A stretch of 16,481 nt of DNA from Pseudomonadota bacterium (lineage in GTDB: Bacteria > Pseudomonadota > Alphaproteobacteria > Rhizobiales > Hyphomicrobiaceae). Of this stretch, positions 1 through 7,208 are shown in pieces (positions within the stretch are counted from its first letter, which is position 1; each line of letters starts with the position of its first letter). The notes beneath the pieces were generated by a model. That model was not told the origin of the DNA. It did not search any database and saw only the letters and a program-made list of their open reading frames with translations. Position numbers and translations under genes: made by a program. The stretch spans positions 1 through 16,481 of the forward strand of contig JAEVZQ010000028.1 in assembly GCA_023392135.1 (NCBI GenBank), in the 5' to 3' direction.

Positions 1-23
1 GGCTTTCTGTTCAACTTCCATCG

Positions 24-989
24 ATGACGAAGGCGCGGCCGAAGCTTCGCCGGCTCGGCCTTGCCAGGACCTCTTTTGTCCTCGCAATTTCGGCTTGCTA
101 CTACTATGTATCTGTTCATTTGATAAACATGTACTTTGGTGGAGATAGAATTGCCTACAATGCATTATACGCGGCATTATCCAGATCGGACTTTTCCGAC
201 ATTCCCGATTTGCAGAGATACATTACCGGATCAGGAGAATTTCTCTATGGAGTGACGATTTGGACCGCATCCCGCTATCTTCCAAATGATATATTCCTCT
301 CCATCGTCAACGCGATCATGTGCGCGATGATCGTCGTGCTTCTGATGAGACATAGGGCTCCCTGGTGGCTGATCGCCCTCATCATGACGAATTTCTACCT
401 GATCGTACTGATCACGTCGGCCGAGCGGTTGAAGTTTTCTATTTTCATGCTGCTCGCCGCAGCTTTGGTCCGGAGGCGTGCCAGCAAGATATTCTTCCTT
501 GCTGTCGCCCCGCTCTTTCACGTGCAGACGCTGATCTTTTATCTTTCAGTGCTAGCGGGAACACTTTTCGAGAAGACGGACTTCCAGAGAATAGCGAAAA
601 GAATCAACAAACCTATTTTTATCGGAGCGTCGACTGCCGGACTCGGAGCAATATTTCTATGGAAGAAAGACTACATCATGATGAAAGTGGCTGGATATAG
701 TGATTCCCAGGGAGATATAATGCAAATTGCAATGTTAACGGTTGTATCCGTCCTTACGTTTAAAAGAGTTATGAATCCGACCATATCTATTATTGCCCTG
801 TGGCTCCCCGTGCTCGTCTTGGGCGGAGCACGCGTGAATATGGTAGGATGCATCGTTTATTTCTATTATTGCATACACCACCACAAGCTCCGCAATGAGT
901 TCTTGGCAGCGCTTTCACTATATTTTTCGTATAAATCTATTGGATTCGTCCAGAACATCCTCGAATATGGGGATGGATTTGTGAAGTGA
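24..989 (+). CDS. EpsG/Wzy-like polysaccharide polymerase (inner membrane)
   Basis: The 321-residue protein is almost entirely hydrophobic, with about nine or ten likely membrane helices (near residues 14-33, 88-107, 113-131, 136-149, 156-180, 197-213, 232-246, 252-267, 271-284 and 291-306). The first helix is followed by a GGDR-x-AY loop (39-45), then by SAERLKFS (132-139) and PLFHVQTLIF (163-172). These resemble the GGD, R-x-x-x and fH-x-s-x-L landmarks of EpsG-type polymerases, which join lipid-linked repeat units at the periplasmic face. Such proteins diverge so much that only the topology and loop motifs carry the call. The frame stays open to the left edge, so the ATG at 24 may not be the true start, although a first helix is already present. 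It is visibly richer in A/T, with many ATA, AGA and TTA codons, than the genes after it. A different integral membrane polysaccharide protein is possible. Confidence 0.6.
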   Translation: MTKARPKLRRLGLARTSFVLAISACYYYVSVHLINMYFGGDRIAYNALYAALSRSDFSDIPDLQRYITGSGEFLYGVTIWTASRYLPNDIFLSIVNAIMCAMIVVLLMRHRAPWWLIALIMTNFYLIVLITSAERLKFSIFMLLAAALVRRRASKIFFLAVAPLFHVQTLIFYLSVLAGTLFEKTDFQRIAKRINKPIFIGASTAGLGAIFLWKKDYIMMKVAGYSDSQGDIMQIAMLTVVSVLTFKRVMNPTISIIALWLPVLVLGGARVNMVGCIVYFYYCIHHHKLRNEFLAALSLYFSYKSIGFVQNILEYGDGFVK

Positions 990-1040
990 TGGTCAACACT
1001 TCCTGCATCCTGCTCGGCTGGCGCCTCGCCTGCCCGCTCC

Positions 1041-2270
1041 GTGACTGTTAACGAGACGCACCGCGACTCCATGAACAGGCAAGAAAACCCGCGCCCCGTC
1101 ATCCTCACGTTCGTGCGCTATTATCTCCCCGGCTACAAAGCAGGCGGACCGCTGCGTACCGTGTCCAACATGGTGGAGGCGCTGGGCGCGGAATTCGATT
1201 TTCGCATCGTCACTTCCGATCGCGACGCAACCGACACTGCACCTTATCCCGACATAGTGGAAGGCGCTTGGCGTAAGGTGGGCAAGGCGCGGGTTCTTTA
1301 TCTCTCACCGGCGCGGAAGGGTCTACTCCACATCGCCAGCATACTTTCCGGAACGCCGCACGATATACTCTACCTCAACAGCTTCTTCGACCCGGTCTTT
1401 ACGCAGAAGCCGCTCATTGCGCGCCGGCTCGGCCTCGCGCCGACGGTGCGCTGCGTTCTGGCACCGCGCGGTGAATTCTCAGAAGGCGCTCTAGCGCTGA
1501 AGTCAGGCAAGAAAAAGGGCTTTTTCCTCGCGGCCCGTGCGGGCGGGCTCTACCGCGATCTGGAGTGGCACGCTTCCAGCGCGCACGAGGAAGCCGACAT
1601 CCGCCGCACGCTGGGTTCGCTCGCTGGCCGAATTAAGGTCGCGTTCAACCTGCCTGGCACGACAGTGCGCCCGCCGCCCTTCCGGTCGCGCAATCCCGGT
1701 GAGCCGTTGCGCATGGTCTTTCTATCGCGCATCTCGCCGAAGAAGAACCTCGACTTCGCACTCGAAGTACTTCGGCATGTGCGGGCACCAGTACGGTTCG
1801 ACATCTACGGAACGATTGACGACGAGGCCTATTGGACGAAATGCCAGAAGATCATGGCGACCCTCCCAAACAACGTTGAAGCCGCTTGGCTCGGCAGCAT
1901 CCCCCATGCGCTGGTGACCGAGACGCTGGCGCAATACGATCTCTTTTTCCTGGCGACTCGCGGGGAGAATTACGGGCATGCAATTTTCGAGGCGCTATCG
2001 GTGGGGACGCCGGTTCTGATTGCCGATACGACGCCGTGGCGGGGTCTCGAGGAAAAGGGAATTGGGTGGGATTTGCCGTTGAAAAATCCGGAAGATTTTG
2101 CGGCCTGCATTGGTAAGGTGTTCGCGTTCGATGTGCAGGAGCAAGCGCGACGCCGTCGCCTGATCGCCGCCTTTGCCGATGAGCGGCGCGAATGTGAAGC
2201 TTCTGTCGCGCAAAATTTTTCCCTGTTCGCACCCTGCAAACGGCATGTTGCCGAGGCGGGTTATCACTGA
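1041..2270 (+). CDS. GT4-family glycosyltransferase
   Basis: This is a 409-residue GT-B fold glycosyltransferase with no signal peptide or membrane helix, expected to transfer a sugar from a nucleotide donor to the lipid-linked repeat unit at the cytoplasmic face. The N-terminal half carries GGPLRTVSNMVEAL (35-48), the acceptor-side start typical of GT4 enzymes. The C-terminal donor half has FLSRISPKKNLDFALE (227-242) and the EX7E pair E309 and E317 (ENYGHAIFE), which contacts the nucleotide sugar. Donor and linkage cannot be read from sequence. The start is uncertain: GTG at 1041 has no Shine-Dalgarno sequence, and an in-frame ATG at 1071 would give 399 residues and still keep the whole domain. 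The stop shares one base with the start of the next gene (TGATG at 2268-2272), which indicates translational coupling. Confidence 0.88.
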   Translation: MTVNETHRDSMNRQENPRPVILTFVRYYLPGYKAGGPLRTVSNMVEALGAEFDFRIVTSDRDATDTAPYPDIVEGAWRKVGKARVLYLSPARKGLLHIASILSGTPHDILYLNSFFDPVFTQKPLIARRLGLAPTVRCVLAPRGEFSEGALALKSGKKKGFFLAARAGGLYRDLEWHASSAHEEADIRRTLGSLAGRIKVAFNLPGTTVRPPPFRSRNPGEPLRMVFLSRISPKKNLDFALEVLRHVRAPVRFDIYGTIDDEAYWTKCQKIMATLPNNVEAAWLGSIPHALVTETLAQYDLFFLATRGENYGHAIFEALSVGTPVLIADTTPWRGLEEKGIGWDLPLKNPEDFAACIGKVFAFDVQEQARRRRLIAAFADERRECEASVAQNFSLFAPCKRHVAEAGYH

Positions 2271-4210
2271 TGTGCGGTCTCGTCGGCGGCTGGTTCCGGC
2301 AGATTTCGCCGGAGCGTCTTGGTCAAGCGATGGACATGATCGCGCACCGCGGCCCCGACGCGCAAGGAAAGTATGTCGATCTCGGCACCGGCGTCGCCCT
2401 CGGCCATGTACGCCTCGCGATCATCGACCTGTCATCTTCCGGAACGCAGCCGATGCAGGCGGAGGACGGACGGGTGACACTCATCTTCAACGGCGAGATC
2501 TACAATTATCGCGAACTGCGCGACGAACTAGAGACACGCGGAATCGTTTTCCGAGGCGTGTCCGATACCGAGGTTCTGCTCCGCCACTATCTTGCCGACG
2601 GATTAGCGATGCTCCCGCGGCTGAATGGAATTTTCGCGTTTGCCATTCACGACGGTCGTAGTGGTGAGCTGCTGCTGGTGCGCGACGCACTTGGCGTCAA
2701 GCCGCTCTACTATTCTGAGGGGCACGATGGCGTGGCGTTCGCCAGTGAGATCAAGGGGCTCCTTTCGCTCGCACCAGCTCGACGAGACTTGGACTTCGTC
2801 GCGCTGCACCGCTATCTGACATTCCTTTGGTGTCCAGGCGAGGCGACGCCGTTCAGGGATATAAAACGACTGCCGCCCGGCCATGCGATGCGCGTGCGTC
2901 ACGGCAGGGTAGAGAAGCTGTGGCGCTGGTATGCACCACCGCAGGCCCTACCCTCCTGCCGAGCGCTCTCCGGCACCGAAACGGCTGTGAGCAACGTGCG
3001 ACGAGCATTGGGGATCGCGGTCGAGCGCCAACTCGTTGCGGACGTGCCGGTGGGCGCGTTTCTTTCAGGCGGTCTGGACTCGAGCGCGATCGTCGCCTTC
3101 GCACGACACCATGCGCCTGGCCTCCGCTGCTTTACGATCGAGACGTCGGGCGCAGCAGACGCCGGAGTCTCCGACGATCTGCCCTATGCTCGCAAAGTTG
3201 CTACCCATCTTGGGGTCCAGCTCGACGTCGTACGGGTCGACGCGATGCAGATGATCGGCGACTTGGAGCGGATGGTCTGGCATCTGGACGAACCGCTGGC
3301 GGACCCCGCTCCCTTGAATGTCCTCTACATCTGCCGACTTGCCCGCCGCTTGGGGATAAAGGTGCTACTCTCCGGCGCTGGGGGAGACGACCTCTTCTCC
3401 GGCTATCGCCGCCATGTCGCTCTCCGCTACGAGGCCTTGTGGTCCTGGCTGCCGGTGCCACTGCGTCGCACGCTGGAGAATGCGTCCGGAGCGCTGGATC
3501 AGCGATCGGCGATTGGCCGCCGATTGAGTCGGTTTTTTCAGGATGCACAGCAATCGAGGGATGACCGCCTCGCAGCCTACTTCGCCTGGGCGCGGCGCAG
3601 CGATTTGCTGGACCTTTATAGCAAAGAAATGAAGGCGCAGATCGCCGATGTGCGCGCTGAACAGATCTTGCTTGATTTCCTTGCCGGCCTTCACCCGAAC
3701 CACAGTCGGCTCGACCGGATGCTGGCGCTGGAGCAGCGCTTCTTCCTTGCCGACCACAATCTCACCTACACGGACAAGATGTCCATGGCGGCAGGGGTGG
3801 AGGTGCGCGTGCCGTTTCTCGATCCCGATCTCGTCGAGCTTGCCTCCTGCATTCCCGATCGGTTCAAGCAGCGCGGACGGGAAGGGAAATGGGTGTTGAA
3901 GAAGGCCATGGAGCCTGACTTGCCGCATGATGTGATTTATCGGCCGAAAACGGGCTTCGGTGCACCATTGCGCCGGTGGATGCGCCACGAGTTGCGGGAA
4001 TGGCTTGAAGATATGCTGTCCGAAAGAAATCTACGTTATCGAGGTTTGTTTGAACCGAAAGCGGTTCGCCAGCTCATTGCTGACAACGACGCAGGCCAGC
4101 GCGATGCGGCCTACACACTCTTTTCGCTCCTGTGCATCGAGATCTGGTGCCGGCGTTTCAAAGATCCGTTCGAAATGCCGACCACAGAACCTGCACTGAA
4201 AGGTGTGTGA
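2270..4210 (+). CDS. asnB: AsnB-type glutamine-hydrolysing amidotransferase
   Basis: This 646-residue class II glutamine amidotransferase has both halves intact. In the glutaminase domain, Met removal would expose Cys2 as nucleophile, followed by AHRGPD (25-30), R48, FNGEIYNY (73-80) and SDTE (98-101). The synthetase domain has the ATP PP-loop SGGLDSS (266-272) and SGAGGDD (368-374), followed by the helix ending KMSMAAGVEVRVPFLD. The family makes asparagine from aspartate, glutamine and ATP. Copies in polysaccharide clusters, such as WbpS of Pseudomonas aeruginosa O6, instead amidate the carboxyl of a uronic acid. I favour the second role here because a UDP-HexNAc dehydrogenase is encoded in the same cluster, but sequence alone does not decide it. 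Both ends are fused to the neighbouring genes by TGATG overlaps. Confidence 0.9.
   Translation: MCGLVGGWFRQISPERLGQAMDMIAHRGPDAQGKYVDLGTGVALGHVRLAIIDLSSSGTQPMQAEDGRVTLIFNGEIYNYRELRDELETRGIVFRGVSDTEVLLRHYLADGLAMLPRLNGIFAFAIHDGRSGELLLVRDALGVKPLYYSEGHDGVAFASEIKGLLSLAPARRDLDFVALHRYLTFLWCPGEATPFRDIKRLPPGHAMRVRHGRVEKLWRWYAPPQALPSCRALSGTETAVSNVRRALGIAVERQLVADVPVGAFLSGGLDSSAIVAFARHHAPGLRCFTIETSGAADAGVSDDLPYARKVATHLGVQLDVVRVDAMQMIGDLERMVWHLDEPLADPAPLNVLYICRLARRLGIKVLLSGAGGDDLFSGYRRHVALRYEALWSWLPVPLRRTLENASGALDQRSAIGRRLSRFFQDAQQSRDDRLAAYFAWARRSDLLDLYSKEMKAQIADVRAEQILLDFLAGLHPNHSRLDRMLALEQRFFLADHNLTYTDKMSMAAGVEVRVPFLDPDLVELASCIPDRFKQRGREGKWVLKKAMEPDLPHDVIYRPKTGFGAPLRRWMRHELREWLEDMLSERNLRYRGLFEPKAVRQLIADNDAGQRDAAYTLFSLLCIEIWCRRFKDPFEMPTTEPALKGV
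4199..4203 (+). promoter_or_regulatory. Ribosome binding site for the methyltransferase
   Basis: AAAGG lies six bases before the ATG at 4210. It supports starting the methyltransferase at 4210, inside the stop codon of asnB, and not at an in-frame ATG at 4132 buried in asnB. Confidence 0.5.
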
Positions 4211-5013
4211 TGGCCACCAAGGATGCCGTGCACGATTTCTGGAACGAGGCAGCCTGCGGTGAGAAGCTCCTACTTCCCGCGCTGGACCCCGGAGGGTTTG
4301 CCGCCCAGGCGCAGAAAAGATATCGCCTCGAGCCCTACATCATCCCCTTCGCCGATTTCGCCAACGCCAGGAACTTGCAAGTTCTGGAAGTTGGGGTCGG
4401 CCTTGGAGCGGATCATGAAGCCTACGCCCGGGCGGGCGCTAAATTGTATGGAATTGATCTCACTCCGCGGTCCATTGAGATCGTCAAAACACGGCTCGCA
4501 CAGCAGTCGCTACAATCCGATTTGCGCGTTGGCGATGCCGAAATGCTGCCGTTCAACGACAACAGTTTTGACCTCGTTTACTCGTGGGGCGTCATCCACC
4601 ATAGCCCCGACACCGCGGCCGCCGCGCGCGAGATCCTGCGCGTTCTGAAACCCGGCGGTCGCTTCCGGGTCATGATCTACCATAAGTGGAGCCTCGTCGG
4701 TGCCATGCTCTGGCTGCGATACGGACTGGCAAGAGGCAGGCCACTGACGACTCTTGCTGAAGTTTACGCAACCTATTTGGAGAGCCCTGGTACGAAAGCC
4801 TACACCCAGCGCGAAGCCAGGGAGCTGTTCAGAGGTGCCGCGAGCGTAACTACGACGGTACAGCTGACCCATGGCGACTTGCTTGAATCGGGGGCCGGCC
4901 AGAGGCACGAGGGCACGGCCTTGACTGTCGCGAGACGCCTGTGGCCCCGCGGGCTGCTGCGGCGAGCTGGCAAGCGATTTGGTCTCTTCCTTCTCCTCAG
5001 CGGCACAAAGTAG
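4210..5013 (+). CDS. Class I SAM-dependent methyltransferase
   Basis: This 267-residue cytoplasmic enzyme has a Rossmann-type methyltransferase core. Motif I is VLEVGVGLGAD (58-68), the acidic ribose-binding residue is D83 in LYGIDLT, D109/E111 follow in GDAEMLPF, and YSWGVIHHSPD (124-134) precedes LRVLKPGG (143-150). This is the layout of the Methyltransf_11 family. The chemistry is transfer of a methyl group from S-adenosylmethionine. From the context the target is probably a sugar or sugar-nucleotide of the surface polymer, but no residue shows the acceptor. The C-terminal 100 residues are a divergent cap, which usually sets acceptor choice. The start at 4210 overlaps the asnB stop. The ORF can be extended upstream to 4132, but that would bury it in asnB. 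It ends five bases before the next start. Confidence 0.85.
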   Translation: MATKDAVHDFWNEAACGEKLLLPALDPGGFAAQAQKRYRLEPYIIPFADFANARNLQVLEVGVGLGADHEAYARAGAKLYGIDLTPRSIEIVKTRLAQQSLQSDLRVGDAEMLPFNDNSFDLVYSWGVIHHSPDTAAAAREILRVLKPGGRFRVMIYHKWSLVGAMLWLRYGLARGRPLTTLAEVYATYLESPGTKAYTQREARELFRGAASVTTTVQLTHGDLLESGAGQRHEGTALTVARRLWPRGLLRRAGKRFGLFLLLSGTK

Positions 5014-5018
5014 AACCG

Positions 5019-7163
5019 GTGAAACAAATCCTCCAATCTCTCAAGACCGGCGCCATGGAGCTTGCCGAAGTGCCCTGCCCCGCGCCGGGCCGCGGCCAAG
5101 TGCTTATCCGTACGACCCGTTCGCTGGTTTCGGCCGGCACCGAGCGTATGCTGGTCGATTTCGGTAAAGCGAACCTCATCGAAAAGGCGCGTTTACAGCC
5201 CGATAAAGTTCGAATGGTGCTCGAGAAGGTGCGGACCGATGGCTTTGCGCCTACTCTCGAAGCCGTTCGGAACAAGCTCGATCAGCCTCTGGCTCTGGGC
5301 TATTGCAACGTTGGCCGCATTATCGATGTCGGGCGCGATGTCACGGGCCTTGCCGCGGGTGACCGCGTCGCGTCAAATGGCAATCATGCAGAGGTCGTGA
5401 TCGTACCCGTCAATCTCTGCATGAAGGTGCCCAATACGGTCGGAGATGACGAGGCTGCCTTTACGGTCCTTGGTGCTATCGCCCTCCAGGGCATTCGGCT
5501 CGCGCAACCAACACTCGGCGAATCGATCGCTGTGATGGGCCTCGGCCTGATCGGCCTCATCACCGTCCAGCTACTTCGCGCGCACGGTTGCCGGGTTCTC
5601 GGGCTCGATTTCGACCGAAACAGGCTCGCACTCGCGCGCAAGCTTGGAGCCGAGGTAGTCGATTTGTCGGCCGGCGCCGATCCTCTGAAAGCCGCCGAAG
5701 TGTTTACGCGCGGCAACGGCATCGATGCTGCCCTCATTACCGCCTCGACGAAATCCAGCGAACCAGTTCACCAGGCGGCCATGATGTGCCGCAAACGCGG
5801 GCGGATCGTGCTAGTCGGCGTAACCGGCCTTGAGCTTTCCCGGGCCGACTTCTACGAGAAGGAGCTGACCTTCCAGGTCTCGTGCTCCTATGGTCCGGGT
5901 CGCTACGACCCGAACTATGAGCAGAAGGGCCTCGACTATCCCATCGGCTTTGTCCGCTGGACCGAGCAGCGCAACTTCGAAGCCGTGCTCGATATGCTGG
6001 CCGACGGCCGGCTCGACGTGAAACCGCTTATTTCCCACAGCTTCGATATCTCCGAGGCGGAACGGGCTTACGAAGTTGTTGGCGGTTCGGAGCCCTCAAT
6101 CGGCGTGCTGCTGACCTACGCCAATGAACCCCAGCCTGCGGACCAGTCCACCCTGTCCCGCACGGTGATGCTCGCCCCTCCAGCGTCGAGAGCGGCAGTT
6201 GGTAAGGGGCGGCAGGTGTCGATCGGGGTGATCGGCTCCGGGAATTACGCGACCGGCGTGCTCATTCCCGCTTTCAAGGCTGCTGGAGCCCAGCTGCGGA
6301 CAGTTGCGTCGAGCGGAGGCGTCGGCTGCGTGCACGCCGGGCGCAAGTTCGGCTTTGATGCGGCAACCACTGATGTCGAGTCCCTGCTGGCCGACGAGAC
6401 CGTCGACGCGGTGGTGATCACGACTCGGCACGACAGCCATGCGGAGCTGGTCATCAAGGCACTCGAGGCCGGTAAGCACGTCTTCGTCGAAAAGCCGCTG
6501 GCCCTTCGCCTCGAAGAAATCGACGCTATCGAGGCGGCCTACGGCGCGGCGGTGGCTCGTGGTTGCGCGCCGTTGCTCATGGTCGGCTTCAATCGTCGCT
6601 TTGCCCCGCACGTCACGCGGATGAAGGCACTGCTCGAAAGCCAGCCCGGGCCGAAGGCCATGATCATGACGGTGAATGCGGGCGCGATCCCTGCCACACA
6701 CTGGACCCAGGATCGTGACGTCGGTGGGGGTCGGATCATCGGCGAGGCCTGCCACTTCATAGACCTGCTACGGCATCTCGCCGGCGCGCCGATTGTTGCT
6801 TGGCACATTCAGCCGATGGCTTCGAGCACCGGCGATACAGCCAGCATTTCCCTCTCGTTCGCGGATGGCTCAACCGGCACGGTGCATTACTTCGCCAATG
6901 GCAACAAGGCATTCCCCAAGGAGCGCCTCGAAGTTTTTGCGAGCGGCCGCATTCTGCAGCTCGGAAACTTCCGGAAGCTGATCGGCTACGGCTGGCAGGG
7001 TTTCCGAAGAATGAGTCTCTGGCGGCAGGATAAGGGACAGAAGGCGTGCGTTGCCGCGTTTCTAAACGCAATCGCTTCGGGTCAGTCCGCGCCGATACCG
7101 CTCGACGAACTTGTCGAGGTGAGTCGCGTCTCCATTGAAGTTGCCCAACAGGCGACGCCGTGA
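5019..7163 (+). CDS. Two-domain oxidoreductase: zinc-type alcohol dehydrogenase fused to Gfo/Idh/MocA
   Basis: This is a 714-residue fusion. Residues 1-368 form a medium-chain dehydrogenase with SLVSAGTER (35-43), GDRVASNG (114-121) and the NAD(P)-binding loop GLGLIG (174-179). After a linker at about 370-398, residues 400-714 form a Gfo/Idh/MocA sugar dehydrogenase with VIGSGNYA (404-411) and the EKP motif (491-493) that supplies the catalytic lysine. Two nucleotide-binding sites in one chain suggest paired oxidation and reduction on a sugar or sugar nucleotide. The family recurs in polysaccharide loci, but I know of no settled reaction. I chose GTG at 5019, five bases after the previous stop, because family members begin with the MKQ-LQ-L pattern found exactly there. 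An upstream ATG at 4941 would add 26 unrelated residues inside the methyltransferase gene. Membrane helices and signal peptide are absent. Confidence 0.85.
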   Translation: MKQILQSLKTGAMELAEVPCPAPGRGQVLIRTTRSLVSAGTERMLVDFGKANLIEKARLQPDKVRMVLEKVRTDGFAPTLEAVRNKLDQPLALGYCNVGRIIDVGRDVTGLAAGDRVASNGNHAEVVIVPVNLCMKVPNTVGDDEAAFTVLGAIALQGIRLAQPTLGESIAVMGLGLIGLITVQLLRAHGCRVLGLDFDRNRLALARKLGAEVVDLSAGADPLKAAEVFTRGNGIDAALITASTKSSEPVHQAAMMCRKRGRIVLVGVTGLELSRADFYEKELTFQVSCSYGPGRYDPNYEQKGLDYPIGFVRWTEQRNFEAVLDMLADGRLDVKPLISHSFDISEAERAYEVVGGSEPSIGVLLTYANEPQPADQSTLSRTVMLAPPASRAAVGKGRQVSIGVIGSGNYATGVLIPAFKAAGAQLRTVASSGGVGCVHAGRKFGFDAATTDVESLLADETVDAVVITTRHDSHAELVIKALEAGKHVFVEKPLALRLEEIDAIEAAYGAAVARGCAPLLMVGFNRRFAPHVTRMKALLESQPGPKAMIMTVNAGAIPATHWTQDRDVGGGRIIGEACHFIDLLRHLAGAPIVAWHIQPMASSTGDTASISLSFADGSTGTVHYFANGNKAFPKERLEVFASGRILQLGNFRKLIGYGWQGFRRMSLWRQDKGQKACVAAFLNAIASGQSAPIPLDELVEVSRVSIEVAQQATP
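7150..7152 (+). promoter_or_regulatory. Possible ribosome binding site for the 7160 mini-ORF
   Basis: AGG lies seven bases before the GTG at 7160, which itself overlaps the stop of the two-domain oxidoreductase gene. No comparable motif precedes the GTG at 7209 used for the lyase gene. Confidence 0.25.
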
Positions 7164-7207
7164 CGGCGGACAGCACGCGGCCTGAAGTATTTCAGAAACA
7201 CCTTTAG
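7160..7207 (+). other. 15-codon mini-ORF between the oxidoreductase and lyase genes
   Basis: GTG at 7160 overlaps the oxidoreductase stop (GTGA). It reads 15 codons, MTADSTRPEVFQKHL, to TAG at 7205-7207, one base before the GTG of the lyase gene, which is in another frame. It could be a coupling leader that delivers ribosomes to 7209, the displaced N-terminus of the lyase after a frameshift, or chance. The peptide has no recognisable similarity. Confidence 0.25.
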
Positions 7208-7208
7208 C

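Noticed and set aside
3365..3988. - strand open frame (207 codons) opposite asnB
   Set aside because: It is a shadow of the asnB synthetase domain with no motif of its own.
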